64,000 nucleotides of DNA from Croceicoccus marinus. GTDB lineage: Bacteria; Pseudomonadota; Alphaproteobacteria; Sphingomonadales; Sphingomonadaceae. Numbering within the stretch: position 1 is the first letter of the stretch; each line of letters begins with the position of its first letter. Made by a program: the position numbers and the translations under genes. Positions 36,570 through 46,515 of this stretch are shown here, one piece after another. The notes below the pieces were generated by a model, which did not search any database, had not been told where the DNA came from, and saw only the letters and a list, made by a program, of their open reading frames with translations. Location of the stretch: NCBI RefSeq assembly GCF_001661675.2, contig NZ_CP019602.1:434001-498000 (forward strand). Reading direction: 5' to 3'.

Positions 36570-38105
36570 ATGACCGACGCCGCCGCGATCCGCGACCGCC
36601 TCAAGAACCTGCCCACGCCCACGCTCAAGGAACTGTTCGACGCCGATCCGCAGCGTCTCTCGGCGCTGACCGGCCGGATCGGCTGGGGAGAGGGGCAGAC
36701 CGCCGGCTCGATCCTGTTCGACTGGTCCAAGACCCATCTGGACGAGGTTCACCTGGGCGCGTTCGAGGAGCTGGCCGACGCGATGGACTTCGCAGGGCGC
36801 CGCGACGTGCTGCTGACCGGCGGCATCGCCAACCCGACCGAGGGCCGCGCCGCCCAGCACACCGCCGAGCGCGGCATCGGCTCCGACGCCGCGGTCGAGG
36901 AAGCCGACGCGCTGCACCAGCGCATGAAGCTGCTGGTGGGCGCGATCCGGGCCGGCGAACTGGGCGAGGTGAAGCACCTCATCCATATCGGCATCGGCGG
37001 TTCCGCGCTGGGCCCGGCCTGCGCGCTGGCCATGCTGGCGCGCGACATCGACGCGCCGCTGATCGACGTGCATGTCGTGTCGAACATCGACGGCTGCGCG
37101 CTGGAAGACGCGATGCATGGCTGCGATCCGAAAACGACGATGATCGCGGTCGCCTCCAAGACCTTCACCACGACCGAGACGATGACCAATGCGACAAGCG
37201 CGCTGGACTGGCTTAGGGAAAACGGCGTCGCCGATCCCTATGGCCGCGTCGTCGCATTGACCGCCAGCCCGGAAAAGGCGGTCGAATGGGGCGTCGACGA
37301 AACCCGCGTGCTGCCCTTCAGCGAGACCGTGGGCGGGCGCTATTCGCTGTGGTCCTCGATCGGCTTCCCCGTCGCCATCGCGCTGGGCTGGGACGAGTTC
37401 GAGGCGGTGCTGGCGGGCGCGCAGGCAGTCGACATCCACTTCCGCGACACGGACGCGCGCGCCAACCTCCCCTTGCGCGCCGCCTTCGCCGACCAGCTCT
37501 ACACGCGGCTGCGCGGCTGCCAGACCCGCGCGGTCTTCGCCTATGACGAACGGCTGAAGCTGTTTCCCGACTATCTTCAGCAGCTCGAAATGGAATCGAA
37601 CGGCAAGCTGGTGACGATGGACGGCAAACCCGTCGACGGCCCCACCGCGCCGATCACCTGGGGCGGGGTGGGCACCGATGCGCAGCACGCGGTATTCCAG
37701 CTGCTCCACCAGGGCACGGTGACGGTGCCGGTGGACTTCATCGCCAGCATCGCGCCGGGCGATGCGCTGCCCGACGAACATCACCGCATCCTGCTCACCA
37801 ATTGCTTTGCGCAGGGCGCGGCGCTGATGGCGGGCAAGGGCAGCGACGATCCCGCGCGCAGCTATCCCGGCAACCGCCCCAGCGCGACCATTCTGTGCGA
37901 CGACATGGATGCCGCCACGCTGGGCGCGCTGATCGCGTTCCACGAACACCGCACCTTCTGCAACGCGGTGCTGATGGGCATCAATCCGTTCGACCAGTTC
38001 GGCGTCGAACTGGGCAAGCAGATCGCGAAAGAGATCGAGAGCGGCAAGGGCGAGGGTTTCGACCCCAGCACCGAGGCGCTGCTGGAAGCCGCCGGGCTGA
38101 AATAA
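36570..38105 (+). CDS. pgi: Glucose-6-phosphate isomerase
   Basis: 511 residues from the ATG at 36570 (MTDAAAIRDRLKN). It interconverts glucose-6-phosphate and fructose-6-phosphate. Active-site regions are IGIGGSALGPACALAML, VASKTFTTTETMTNA, GGRYSLWSSIGFPVAIALGW and the C-terminal GINPFDQFGVELGKQIA with the catalytic Lys. Divergent from lepB. Confidence 0.97.
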   Translation: MTDAAAIRDRLKNLPTPTLKELFDADPQRLSALTGRIGWGEGQTAGSILFDWSKTHLDEVHLGAFEELADAMDFAGRRDVLLTGGIANPTEGRAAQHTAERGIGSDAAVEEADALHQRMKLLVGAIRAGELGEVKHLIHIGIGGSALGPACALAMLARDIDAPLIDVHVVSNIDGCALEDAMHGCDPKTTMIAVASKTFTTTETMTNATSALDWLRENGVADPYGRVVALTASPEKAVEWGVDETRVLPFSETVGGRYSLWSSIGFPVAIALGWDEFEAVLAGAQAVDIHFRDTDARANLPLRAAFADQLYTRLRGCQTRAVFAYDERLKLFPDYLQQLEMESNGKLVTMDGKPVDGPTAPITWGGVGTDAQHAVFQLLHQGTVTVPVDFIASIAPGDALPDEHHRILLTNCFAQGAALMAGKGSDDPARSYPGNRPSATILCDDMDAATLGALIAFHEHRTFCNAVLMGINPFDQFGVELGKQIAKEIESGKGEGFDPSTEALLEAAGLK

Positions 38106-38124
38106 CGGGGGCGGTTCCGCGCGG

Positions 38125-38156
38125 GCGGGGCGGCAAGCCTTTGCAATCCGCCCCGC
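38125..38156 (+). terminator. Hairpin between pgi and gor
   Basis: GCGGGGCGG (38125-38133) and CCGCCCCGC (38148-38156) form a 9-bp stem with a 14-base loop, 20 bases after the pgi stop. No T-tract follows, so it may be a Rho-aided terminator or an mRNA-stabilising hairpin. Confidence 0.4.
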
Positions 38157-38192
38157 ACCGCCCATATCGCCCCGACCAAGCAGGAGCGATCA

Positions 38193-39569
38193 ATGAGCTA
38201 TACCCCCGACACCGCCTATGACTTCGACCTCTTCGTGATCGGCGCGGGGTCCGGCGGTGTGCGGGCCTCGCGCGTGGCGGCGGCGCATGGCGCGCGTGTC
38301 GCGGTGGCAGAGGAGCACCGCGTCGGCGGCACCTGCGTCATCCGCGGCTGCGTGCCCAAGAAGATGCTGGTCTATGGCGCCCATTTCGCCGAGGACCTGG
38401 AAGACGCGCAGCAGTTCGGCTGGACGGTCGAGAATGCGACCTTCGACTGGAGGAAATTGCGCGACACCGTGCTCGACGACGTCACGCGGATCAGCGGCCT
38501 CTATACCGAGACGCTGGGCAATCACGACGTCACCATCTTCGACGAACGGGCCGAGCTGGTCGACGCGCATACGCTCAAGCTGGCCAGCGGCAGGACCGTG
38601 ACCGCCGCGACCATCCTGATCGCCACCGGAGCGCGCCCCCGCGTGCCCGACTGTCCGGGGCACGAGCTTGGCATCACCAGCAACGAGGCGTTCCACCTCG
38701 ACGAGCTGCCCCGGCGCATACTGATCGCCGGCGGCGGCTATATCGCCAATGAATTCGCCGGCATCTTCAACGAGTTCGGCAGCAAGGTCACGATCATCAA
38801 CCGGTCCGACAAGCTGCTGCGCGGCTATGACGAGAGCCTGCGCGACCGGCTGCTGCAGATCTCGATGATGAAGGGCATCGATTTCCGCTTCAACGCCGAA
38901 TTCCGCGGGATCGAGAAGACCCAAAGTGACGAAAACGGCAAGGGCTGCCTGCGCGTCTCGATGACCGATCACGAGCCGATCGAGGTCGATTGCGTGCTGT
39001 TCGCCACCGGCCGCGTCCCCAATGTCGAAGGGCTGGGGCTGGAGAACGCGGGCGTCGAACTGGGCGATCGGGGCGAGATCAGGGTCGACCGCTTCTCGAA
39101 GACCAATGTCGATAACATCTACGCCGTGGGCGACGTCACCGACCGCGTGCAGCTGACCCCCGTCGCCATCCGCGAGGGGCAGGCCTTTGCCGACAGCGTG
39201 TTCGGCGGCAAGCCCACCAGCGTGTCCTATGACTGCATCCCCAGCGCGGTGTTCAGCCACCCCCCGCTGGCGGGCGTCGGCATGACCGAGGGCGAGGCGC
39301 GCAACAAGATGGGCGACGTGAAAATCTATCTCGCCGATTTCCGCCCGATGAAGAACGTGCTGGCGGGCCGCAACGAACGCGGCCTCTACAAGATGATCTG
39401 CGAGGGCAATACGGGCCGGATCGTCGGCATCCACATGATCGGCCCCGACGCGCCCGAGATCATGCAGGCCGCCGCCGTCGCGGTGAAGGCGGGCCTGACC
39501 AAGGACGATTTCGACGCCACCGTCGCCATCCACCCCACCATGGCGGAAGAGCTTGTCCTGATGAAATAG
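38193..39569 (+). CDS. gor: Glutathione-disulfide reductase
   Basis: 458 residues. A class I pyridine nucleotide-disulfide oxidoreductase: FAD motif VIGAGSGGVRASRVAA, redox-active pair in GGTCVIRGCVPKKML, NADPH-binding ILIAGGGYIANEFAGI, and C-terminal HPTMAEELVLM with the catalytic His. Arg residues in INRSDKLLRGYDESLRDRL favour NADPH. GGAG precedes the ATG. Confidence 0.95.
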   Translation: MSYTPDTAYDFDLFVIGAGSGGVRASRVAAAHGARVAVAEEHRVGGTCVIRGCVPKKMLVYGAHFAEDLEDAQQFGWTVENATFDWRKLRDTVLDDVTRISGLYTETLGNHDVTIFDERAELVDAHTLKLASGRTVTAATILIATGARPRVPDCPGHELGITSNEAFHLDELPRRILIAGGGYIANEFAGIFNEFGSKVTIINRSDKLLRGYDESLRDRLLQISMMKGIDFRFNAEFRGIEKTQSDENGKGCLRVSMTDHEPIEVDCVLFATGRVPNVEGLGLENAGVELGDRGEIRVDRFSKTNVDNIYAVGDVTDRVQLTPVAIREGQAFADSVFGGKPTSVSYDCIPSAVFSHPPLAGVGMTEGEARNKMGDVKIYLADFRPMKNVLAGRNERGLYKMICEGNTGRIVGIHMIGPDAPEIMQAAAVAVKAGLTKDDFDATVAIHPTMAEELVLMK

Positions 39570-39610
39570 CGCGCGCCCGGCGCGGACCGGCCCGTACCTG
39601 ACAGTCCCCG

Positions 39611-41407
39611 TCAGATCCGCGTCATGTCCAGCCAGCGGTCGTCACCCAGCCATAATCCGTCGAAGGCGGCCTGCGCGGCCATCGCCTCGGGCCCGTGGCC
39701 CAGCCTCCGCTCGGTCCGCGCAAGGCCATACAGGGCCAGCGCGCTGTTGGGCGCCTCGAACAGCGCGGCGCGGAAGGCCTGGCGTGCATCCTCGTACCGC
39801 CCCGCCTGGAAATAGGCCGCGCCCAGCGACTGGCTGACCGGATAATACCAATAGGGCGGCTCCATGTAGGGGATCGCCTTCTGCAATTCGGTCGCGGCGG
39901 CGAAATGCCCGATCGCCGTTTCCGGGCGGCCCTGCTTCATCGCCATGCGCCCCTGCGCGACCTCGGCGGAGAGGCGGATGATCAGCGGCGCGGGAAAGCC
40001 GTCGCCCTCCATGCTGGCCGCGCCCGGCGATCCCGCAAGGCCCTGCAGCGCGGCGAGTTCGCCGGCGAAGCCGTCCTCGTCGCCTCGCTCGGCATGGGCG
40101 ACCGCGCGCGCGTAATGGCGCATGGCTTCCACGTAATCGAGCGGATGCGCCTGTTCCGTCAGCGCCAGGATCGCGGCCGCCGATCCATATTGCGCCTGCG
40201 CGAAGAACGGCGCCGCGTAGATCGCCTGCACCCACGGCAGCGCCCGCCCGGTGTCGACATCCAGGATCGACTGCAGCCGCGCCGCCTGGCTCGCCACGGT
40301 GCCGACATCGCCCAGCATCTGCGCCGATGTCAGCAGGAAATGGACATTGTGCGGGTAATAGCCGAACCGCACCATCGGGTCCCCTCCAGCACTTGCCAGA
40401 TAGGCCTCGTCCGCGGCGACCGCGTCCCGGTTCACCGCCAGCGAATCCGCATAGCGCCCGATCCGGTAATAGATGTGCGAGGGCATGTGGACCAGATGCC
40501 CCAGCGCCGCCGGCCTGCTATCGCGCAGCCGGTCCGCCGCGGCTTCGGCCCTGGCCGGTTCGGGCAATTCCTGCAGATGGATGTAAAGGTGCGAGGCCTG
40601 CGGATGGAGCGGCGTGCGCGCCATCACCTTCTCGATCAGCGCGACAGCCTGGGGAATGCGGGGCCGGGCGGTCCCGGATTCCAGGTTCCAGTAATTCCAC
40701 GGCGTGGTGTTCATCGCCGCTTCGGCCGCCAGCACGGCCAGGTCGTCGCTGGCGGGCGCCTGCCGCGCCAGCGCCAGCATGGCATCGGCATAATCCGCAT
40801 CCAGCGCCGCGCGGTCGGCCCCCTGATCGGCGGAATAGCGGCGGGACTGCGCCTCCACCAGCGCGGCGACCAGCGGATCGGCCCCGGCGGACAGGCTGCG
40901 CGCCTTGTCCAGCGCGGCGAGCGCGGCGCGGTTCTGCTCGTCGTTCATGGCCGCATTGATGTTCGGCCCGTTCGCCATCGCCTCGCCCCACCAGCACATG
41001 GTGCAACCGGGATCGATCCGCTGCGCGTGGCGGAACGACCGGATCGCGGCGCGATGGTTGAAGCCATAGGCCAGCGCCAGCCCCTGTTCGAAATAACGGC
41101 GGGCCAGCGGGTCGATGTCGCCCAGCGGCAGGTCGGTCGCGGCCAGGCCGGGATAGAGCCCCATGGCGGTGTCGCCGCCATCCTGCACCATCTTTTCGGC
41201 CAGCTTCAGCCGGTCGCCAAGGGTAGAACCCGAGGCATCGAGCCCGCGGCAGGCCAGCCTGCCGGCCCGCGTCGGGTCCAGCGCCGCCATCGCCTGGGCC
41301 GAGAGCGCCTCGTTCGCGCCAAAATCCGGGATACCCGTCGCCGATCCGCCGGACCCGCCGACCGCGATCAGCAGCGCCGCGGAGAGAGCAAGCCTGTGCT
41401 CCATCAT
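39611..41407 (-). CDS. Exported tetratricopeptide-repeat protein
   Basis: 598 residues from 41407 (a second ATG follows at once). The N-terminus is a signal peptide (LALSAALLIAVGGSGG), so it is periplasmic or secreted. TPR-like helices follow: NHRAAIRSFRHAQRIDPGC, then CTMCWWGEAMANGPNINAAM (two Cys), and later SHLYIHLQELPEP and HMPSHIYYRIGRYADSL with conserved His. The C-terminal repeats include QAGRYEDARQAFRAALFEAP. Such proteins occur widely in sphingomonads and caulobacters without a known role. The 272 bases upstream hold no gene. Confidence 0.83.
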   Translation of the reverse strand: MMEHRLALSAALLIAVGGSGGSATGIPDFGANEALSAQAMAALDPTRAGRLACRGLDASGSTLGDRLKLAEKMVQDGGDTAMGLYPGLAATDLPLGDIDPLARRYFEQGLALAYGFNHRAAIRSFRHAQRIDPGCTMCWWGEAMANGPNINAAMNDEQNRAALAALDKARSLSAGADPLVAALVEAQSRRYSADQGADRAALDADYADAMLALARQAPASDDLAVLAAEAAMNTTPWNYWNLESGTARPRIPQAVALIEKVMARTPLHPQASHLYIHLQELPEPARAEAAADRLRDSRPAALGHLVHMPSHIYYRIGRYADSLAVNRDAVAADEAYLASAGGDPMVRFGYYPHNVHFLLTSAQMLGDVGTVASQAARLQSILDVDTGRALPWVQAIYAAPFFAQAQYGSAAAILALTEQAHPLDYVEAMRHYARAVAHAERGDEDGFAGELAALQGLAGSPGAASMEGDGFPAPLIIRLSAEVAQGRMAMKQGRPETAIGHFAAATELQKAIPYMEPPYWYYPVSQSLGAAYFQAGRYEDARQAFRAALFEAPNSALALYGLARTERRLGHGPEAMAAQAAFDGLWLGDDRWLDMTRI

Positions 41408-41679
41408 CCACCTCCAGCGCGACCCGCCTCGAAGGCTCTTTCATAGCAGATTGCCCGCCTTTCGGCGAGCGCGCCGCGGCCGCCGGTTTCGCGCTGTCCT
41501 ACAGGCGCGTTGCGCGCTAGGCCATCGAGACCGCGGCTCCTTGATCTCGTTCGTTTTTTCCAGACCCCCATGGTGTCAACCGAGGGCCGGAATCCCGCGC
41601 TTGTCCGCCGCTTTCGGCAGGGTGACAGCGATTGTAGGACGTGTCGCCTGTGTCAACCGGCCGGCGCGCCCGGACCGAC

Positions 41680-43086
41680 TCACCCGAAGCGATAGGGCAC
41701 GACGCCGCGTCCGCCCGGATCGACCACGATCGCCCTGTCGCCCGGCGGAAAGGCGCGCTGGTCGCAGTTCTCGCGGGGGCATAGCCGGCAGGAGATGCCG
41801 ATCGGCATCGCCGCGCCGCGCGCCGCCACGTCCAGCCCGTCGGCATAGATGAAGTCGGCGGCGTCCTTCGCCTCGCACCCCAGCGCCACGGCATAGCGGC
41901 GCGGCGGGCGGGCATAGCTGCCCGACGGCTTCACCAGCCCCTTGGCCATCGAGACATAGCGAACCCCGTCGGGCGTCTCGGCCAGCTGTGTCAGGATGCG
42001 GTCGGGGATCGCCACCGCCTCGTGCACGATCCACAGCGGGCACGCCCCGCCAAAGCGCGCGAACTGCAGGGGCGTCGCCGAATGCCGCTTGGTGATGTTC
42101 CCGGCCATGTCGACCCGGCAGAAGAAGAAGGGGATGCCCCGCGCCCCTTCGCGCTGCAGCGTCGATAGCCGGTGGCACGCCTGCTCGAAGCTGACCGCGA
42201 AACGCTGGCGCAGCCGGTCGATGTCGTGCCGCTCCGTCAGCGCGGCGGCGCGAAAGCCTTCATAGGGCATCAGCAGGGCCCCGGCCGCGTAATTGCCCAG
42301 CCCGATCCGCAGCAATTCCCGCGCTCCGGCCGAGGCAAGGCCGGACTGCTCGGTCACCGCGGCGATCCTGTCCGCCAGCGCGATCCCGGCCAGTTGCCAT
42401 GCCAGCTGGAACCGCCGCGTCTCCGCAGGCTGCGCGGGATCGAGCGTGAATTCGCGCCGCGCCGCATCATATTGCCGCAGCCCGCCCTCCGCCTCGCCCA
42501 CCGACAGCCCCAGGTCCCGTGCGAATGCCAGCAGCGCGGCTTCCGTGGGAGAGGGCGCGTCCCCGGCGATCCTTGCGGCCAGCGCCTCGGCCCCGCGGTC
42601 CAGCGTGTCGATGTAATTGCCCGCGCCGTGGAACCAGTCGCGCACTTCCTCCCACGGCAGGCGTCCCGACTGCGCGGTTTCGCCCGACTCCAGCGCCTCG
42701 TCCAGCATCTGCAGCCGTTCCCCCGCTTGCCGATAGGCGGCATGCAGCGAAACGAAGCGGTCGGCCAGATGCGGCTGCTGGCGCACCGCGCGGGCGGCGG
42801 CATCCTCGCCCAAAGGCTCGGCAAAGATCGGGTCCGATGCGGCGCGGCGCAGCGCCTCGGCCCTTTTGTCCGAACTGTCGCCGCCCAAATCGTCGAGCCG
42901 CAGGTCGAAGCGCCGGGTCAGCGCGGCGATCAGCGGCGGGGTCAGCGGCCGGTCGTCGCTTTCCAGTTGCGAGAGATAGGATACCGAGATGCCCAGCGCC
43001 CCGGCCATTTCCGCCTGCCGCATGCCGCGCCGCGATCGCAGGGCGCGCAGGGTCTTGCCGGCAAAGATGCGCTGGGGGCGGTCCAT
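41680..43086 (-). CDS. Short-chain fatty acyl-CoA regulator (ScfR/PccR type), XRE family
   Basis: 468 residues from the ATG at 43086. The N-terminal XRE helix-turn-helix (LRSRRGMRQAEMAGALGISV, ISVSYLSQLESDDRPLT) binds DNA. A central IrrE-like segment and the C-terminal DUF2083 domain follow, with cysteines in GISCRLCPRENCDQRAFP. This is the layout of PccR, RamB and MccR, which sense short-chain acyl-CoA and control propionyl-CoA or acetate assimilation. It is divergent from pccB, and TTTGCAAA palindromes lie between them, so it most likely controls this locus and itself. Confidence 0.93.
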   Translation of the reverse strand: MDRPQRIFAGKTLRALRSRRGMRQAEMAGALGISVSYLSQLESDDRPLTPPLIAALTRRFDLRLDDLGGDSSDKRAEALRRAASDPIFAEPLGEDAAARAVRQQPHLADRFVSLHAAYRQAGERLQMLDEALESGETAQSGRLPWEEVRDWFHGAGNYIDTLDRGAEALAARIAGDAPSPTEAALLAFARDLGLSVGEAEGGLRQYDAARREFTLDPAQPAETRRFQLAWQLAGIALADRIAAVTEQSGLASAGARELLRIGLGNYAAGALLMPYEGFRAAALTERHDIDRLRQRFAVSFEQACHRLSTLQREGARGIPFFFCRVDMAGNITKRHSATPLQFARFGGACPLWIVHEAVAIPDRILTQLAETPDGVRYVSMAKGLVKPSGSYARPPRRYAVALGCEAKDAADFIYADGLDVAARGAAMPIGISCRLCPRENCDQRAFPPGDRAIVVDPGGRGVVPYRFG

Positions 43087-43113
43087 GGGTGACTGATAGG
43101 CAGGCGCGGTTTG

Positions 43114-43165
43114 TTTTGCAAAACCTTGCGACCGAATTTTGCAAATTCGCATTGGACTTGCAAAG
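43114..43165. promoter_or_regulatory. ScfR operator cluster, TTTGCAAA palindromes
   Basis: TTTTGCAAAA (43114-43123), TTTTGCAAAT (43137-43146) and CTTGCAAAG (43157-43165) lie between the regulator start and pccB, with half-sites TTGCGA at 43126-43131 and TTCGCA at 43146-43151. PccR of Rhodobacter sphaeroides is known to bind paired TTTGCAAA motifs. The match in sequence, number and position is strong. Confidence 0.8.
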
Positions 43166-43266
43166 TGCCGCCCGCGATAGGCAGTCTGGCAAGGATGGCG
43201 GTGCCTGCCGTCCCTGCCTGCAGGCAACACCGCACGCATAACACAATGGAAGAGGCCCCCGTCCGC

Positions 43267-44799
43267 ATGTCCGCCAATATCGCCGAAGTCGAACGTCGCC
43301 GCGCCGCTGCCCATCTGGGGGGAGGCCAGAAACGCATCGATGCCCAGCACGAAAAGGGCAAGCTGACCGCCCGCGAAAGGCTCGACGTGCTGCTGGACGA
43401 GGGATCGTTCGAAGAGCTCGACATGTATGTCGAACACAATTGCGTCGATTTCGGCATGGACGAGGCGCATATCCCCGGCGACGGCGTGGTCACCGGATCG
43501 GGTACGATCAACGGGCGGCTGGTCTATGTGTTCAGCCAGGATTTCACCGTGTTCGGCGGGTCGCTGTCAGAACGCCACGCGCAAAAGATCTGCAAGGTGA
43601 TGGACGCTGCAATGAAGGTCGGCGCACCGGTAATCGGCCTGAACGACAGCGGCGGCGCGCGCATCCAGGAAGGCGTCGCCTCGCTGGGCGGCTATGCCGA
43701 GGTGTTCCAGCGAAACGTGCTGGCATCGGGCGTGGTGCCGCAATTGTCGCTGATCATGGGCCCCTGCGCGGGCGGTGCGGTCTATTCGCCCGCGATGACC
43801 GACTTCATCTTCATGGTGGAGGACAGCTCCTACATGTTCGTGACCGGCCCCGAAGTGGTCAAGACCGTCACGAACGAGGTGGTGACGCAGGAGGAACTGG
43901 GCGGTGCATCGACCCACACCACCAAGACCAGCGTGGCGGACCTGGCGTGCGAGAATGACATCGTGGCCCTGCTGCAGGCACGCGATTTCATCGATTATCT
44001 GCCGCTGTCCAACCGCGACGAACTGCCCGAGCGTCCCACCAGCGACCCGTGGGACCGGCGCGAAGACAGCCTTGACACGATCATCCCTGCGTCAGCCAAC
44101 CAGCCCTATGACATGCACGAAGTCATCAGGAAGACCGTGGATGAGGGCGATTTCTTCGAGATCCAGCCCAAGCACGCGGGCAACATCATCTGCGGTTTCG
44201 GCAGGGTCGAGGGGCGTACCGTGGGCGTCGTCGCCAACCAGCCGATGGTGCTGGCAGGCGTGCTCGACATCAACTCGTCGAAGAAGGCGGCGCGCTTCGT
44301 GCGTTTCTGCGACGCGTTCGGCATTCCGATCCTGACCTTTGTCGATGTCCCCGGCTTCCTGCCCGGCACCGACCAGGAGCATAACGGCATCATCAAGCAC
44401 GGCGCGAAACTGCTGTTCGCCTATGCCGAGGCGACCGTGCCGAAGATCACCGTCATTACTCGCAAGGCATATGGCGGGGCCTATGACGTCATGGCGTCCA
44501 AGCATCTGCGCGGCGATCTCAACTACGCCTGGCCCACCGCCGAAATCGCGGTGATGGGCGCGAAGGGCGCGGTGGAGATCATCTTCCGCCAGGACCGCGA
44601 CGATCCGGACAAGATCGCGGCCAAGACCAAGGAATACGAGGACCGCTTCGCCAATCCGTTCGTGGCCGCATCCTTGGGCTTCATCGACGAGGTGATCATG
44701 CCCCACTCCACCCGCCGCCGCATCGCGCTGGGCCTGCGCAAGCTGCGGAACAAGGAGCTGGAGAATCCCTGGAAGAAGCACGACAATATCCCGCTGTAA
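43267..44799 (+). CDS. pccB: Propionyl-CoA carboxylase beta subunit (carboxyltransferase)
   Basis: 510 residues from the ATG at 43267 ([11 protein letters not shown]); an ATG seven codons upstream (43246) is possible. Moves CO2 from biotin to propionyl-CoA. Motifs are [40 protein letters not shown], the acyl-CoA site [12 protein letters not shown] and the C-terminal [26 protein letters not shown]. First gene of the propionate operon, under the TTTGCAAA operators. Its partner pccA is broken by an insertion. Confidence 0.97.
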   Translation: MSANIAEVERRRAAAHLGGGQKRIDAQHEKGKLTARERLDVLLDEGSFEELDMYVEHNCVDFGMDEAHIPGDGVVTGSGTINGRLVYVFSQDFTVFGGSLSERHAQKICKVMDAAMKVGAPVIGLNDSGGARIQEGVASLGGYAEVFQRNVLASGVVPQLSLIMGPCAGGAVYSPAMTDFIFMVEDSSYMFVTGPEVVKTVTNEVVTQEELGGASTHTTKTSVADLACENDIVALLQARDFIDYLPLSNRDELPERPTSDPWDRREDSLDTIIPASANQPYDMHEVIRKTVDEGDFFEIQPKHAGNIICGFGRVEGRTVGVVANQPMVLAGVLDINSSKKAARFVRFCDAFGIPILTFVDVPGFLPGTDQEHNGIIKHGAKLLFAYAEATVPKITVITRKAYGGAYDVMASKHLRGDLNYAWPTAEIAVMGAKGAVEIIFRQDRDDPDKIAAKTKEYEDRFANPFVAASLGFIDEVIMPHSTRRRIALGLRKLRNKELENPWKKHDNIPL

Positions 44800-44813
44800 G
44801 GGAGGAACGGGCG

Positions 44814-45287
44814 ATGGCCGACCATACAGCCAAGGTGCGCTGGCAGATTTGGGAGGGCGAGGATTTCGCCTCGAACCGATACAGCCGGGCCCATACATGG
44901 AGCTTCGACGGGGGGCTGTCGGTCCCCGGTAGTGCCGCGCCCGGCTATCTTCCTGCCGCACTCATCGATGAAAGCGCGGTTGATCCGGAAGAGGCGTTGC
45001 TGGCGTCGGCGGCAAGCTGCCACATGCTCTATTTCCTCGCCTATGCGGCGAAGGCAGGGTTCACGATGACAAGCTATGAGGATAATCCCGAAGGCAAGGT
45101 CGAGAAGAACGAGACAGGCGATCCGTGGATGTCGACGATCGTCATGCGGCCCAGCGTCGTATTCACCGGCGACAAGCGACCGACCGGCGATGAGATCGAG
45201 AAGCTCCACCACCGCGCGCACAAGAGCTGCATCATCGCCAACAGCCTGAAAAGCGCACTGACCATCGAACCGATAATCGAGAGTTGA
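44814..45287 (+). CDS. OsmC family protein
   Basis: 157 residues with the OsmC/Ohr fold pattern: a central helix with one redox Cys (LLASAASCHMLYFLAYAA) and a second Cys in HHRAHKSCIIANSL, the spacing of thiol peroxidases acting on organic hydroperoxides. The N-terminus VRWQIWEGEDFASNRYSRAH fits the branch found near acyl-CoA genes. SD GGAGGA precedes the ATG. Why it is in the propionate operon is not known. Confidence 0.88.
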   Translation: MADHTAKVRWQIWEGEDFASNRYSRAHTWSFDGGLSVPGSAAPGYLPAALIDESAVDPEEALLASAASCHMLYFLAYAAKAGFTMTSYEDNPEGKVEKNETGDPWMSTIVMRPSVVFTGDKRPTGDEIEKLHHRAHKSCIIANSLKSALTIEPIIES

Positions 45288-45290
45288 ACG

Positions 45291-45728
45291 ATGAAACTGG
45301 GTAGGATGAATCACCTTGGCTACGCGGTGCCGGACATGGACGATGCGATCGCGCATTACCGCGACGTCATGGGCGCATCGGTGGTGACCGAGCCGTTCGA
45401 CATGCCCGAACAGGGCGTGAGAGTCTGTTTCGTTCATACGCCCGGCGAGCAGGGTACCGAGGGTACGCAGGTCGAATTGCTGTCGCCATTGGACGAAAAC
45501 TCGCCCGTAGCCGGTTTCATTGCCAAGAATCCGTTGGGCGGTCAGCATCACGTCTGTTTCGAAGCGCCCGACATCGCCGAGGCGCGCGCCTATTTCGAAG
45601 GTATCGGCAAGCGCATCCTTGGCCCCACGCGGATCGGGGCGCATGGAACGCCGATCTTCTTCGTGCATCCCAAGGACATGATGGGCATGCTGACCGAAAT
45701 CATGGAAACACCGAAGGAAGCGCACTGA
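45291..45728 (+). CDS. mce: Methylmalonyl-CoA epimerase
   Basis: 145 residues. A VOC-fold metal enzyme converting (S)- to (R)-methylmalonyl-CoA, the step between the carboxylase and the mutase. Metal ligands are recognisable: His8 in MNHLGYAVPD, the Glu of TQVELLSPL, the His of GGQHHVCFEAPDI and the Glu of MLTEIMET. It overlaps the next gene by one base (TGATG). Confidence 0.95.
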   Translation: MKLGRMNHLGYAVPDMDDAIAHYRDVMGASVVTEPFDMPEQGVRVCFVHTPGEQGTEGTQVELLSPLDENSPVAGFIAKNPLGGQHHVCFEAPDIAEARAYFEGIGKRILGPTRIGAHGTPIFFVHPKDMMGMLTEIMETPKEAH

Positions 45729-46507
45729 TGTCCGACGTTCTCAAGACCGAGCGCGATGGCGATGTCGTCACGCTGACGATCACGCGCGATCACCGTATGA
45801 ACGCGCTGACATCGACGTTGGTCGTGGAACTGCGCGAAGCGATGGTCGCCGCCGTCCAGCAGGGCGCCCGCGCCATCGTGTTGACGGGAGAGGGCAGGGC
45901 GTTCTCCTCTGGCGCCGATCTGCAGGGCGACGGCAAAGACGCGCTGTCCCCGGACCTCAGCGAAGAGATCGAGAAGTCCTATAATCCGCTGGCCCGCGCG
46001 ATTGCGGACCTGCCGGTCCCGTTCGTCGTGGCGGTCAATGGACCGGCCGTGGGTGCGGGCATGGGGTTCGCGCTGTCGGGCGATATCGTGATTGCCGAAC
46101 GCTCCGCCTATTTCCTGCTGGCCTTTGCCAATATCGGACTTGTCCCCGATGCGGGGGCGACATGGATGGTCGCGCGTTCGGTCGGCCGGGCCCGCGCGCT
46201 GGAACTGGCGCTGCTGGGCGAGAAGATCCCGGCAGAGGATGCCAAGGCGATTGGCCTGATCGCCCGCGTGGTGGACGATGGCACCTCTCTGGCCGAGGCG
46301 CAGGCACTGGCCAAGAGGCTGGCGGCGGGGCCGAGCAAGGCGCTGGGCATGATCCGCAAGCAGGTCGCCCATGCGATGGACCACCAATTCACCGAAACAC
46401 TGGCGGAAGAGGCGCGGAACCAGCGCGAGGCCGGTTTCAGCGACGATTTTGCCGAAGCCGTCACCGCCTTCCGTGAAAAGCGCAAGCCGGCCTTCAAGGG
46501 CCGCTGA
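45728..46507 (+). CDS. Enoyl-CoA hydratase/isomerase family protein
   Basis: 259 residues. A crotonase-fold protein with oxyanion-hole segments [16 protein letters not shown] and [20 protein letters not shown]. The second segment is closer to the PaaG/isomerase-like groups, and the exact reaction cannot be assigned. It is translationally coupled to mce and 8 bases before mcm, which suggests work on a short-chain or branched acyl-CoA that yields propionyl- or methylmalonyl-CoA. Confidence 0.9.
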   Translation: MSDVLKTERDGDVVTLTITRDHRMNALTSTLVVELREAMVAAVQQGARAIVLTGEGRAFSSGADLQGDGKDALSPDLSEEIEKSYNPLARAIADLPVPFVVAVNGPAVGAGMGFALSGDIVIAERSAYFLLAFANIGLVPDAGATWMVARSVGRARALELALLGEKIPAEDAKAIGLIARVVDDGTSLAEAQALAKRLAAGPSKALGMIRKQVAHAMDHQFTETLAEEARNQREAGFSDDFAEAVTAFREKRKPAFKGR

Positions 46508-46515
46508 GGAACGAC

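Noticed and set aside
34758..38165. A 1135-codon open frame on the minus strand across pgi, lepB and rnc
   Set aside because: Only the last ~240 codons are a recognised protein (RNase III). The rest is the antisense of pgi and lies out of frame with lepB; in GC-rich DNA such shadows are common.
41631..41656. TTGACA and TACAAT on the minus strand upstream of the TPR gene
   Set aside because: The spacer is only 14 bases and the site is more than 220 bases from the start codon.
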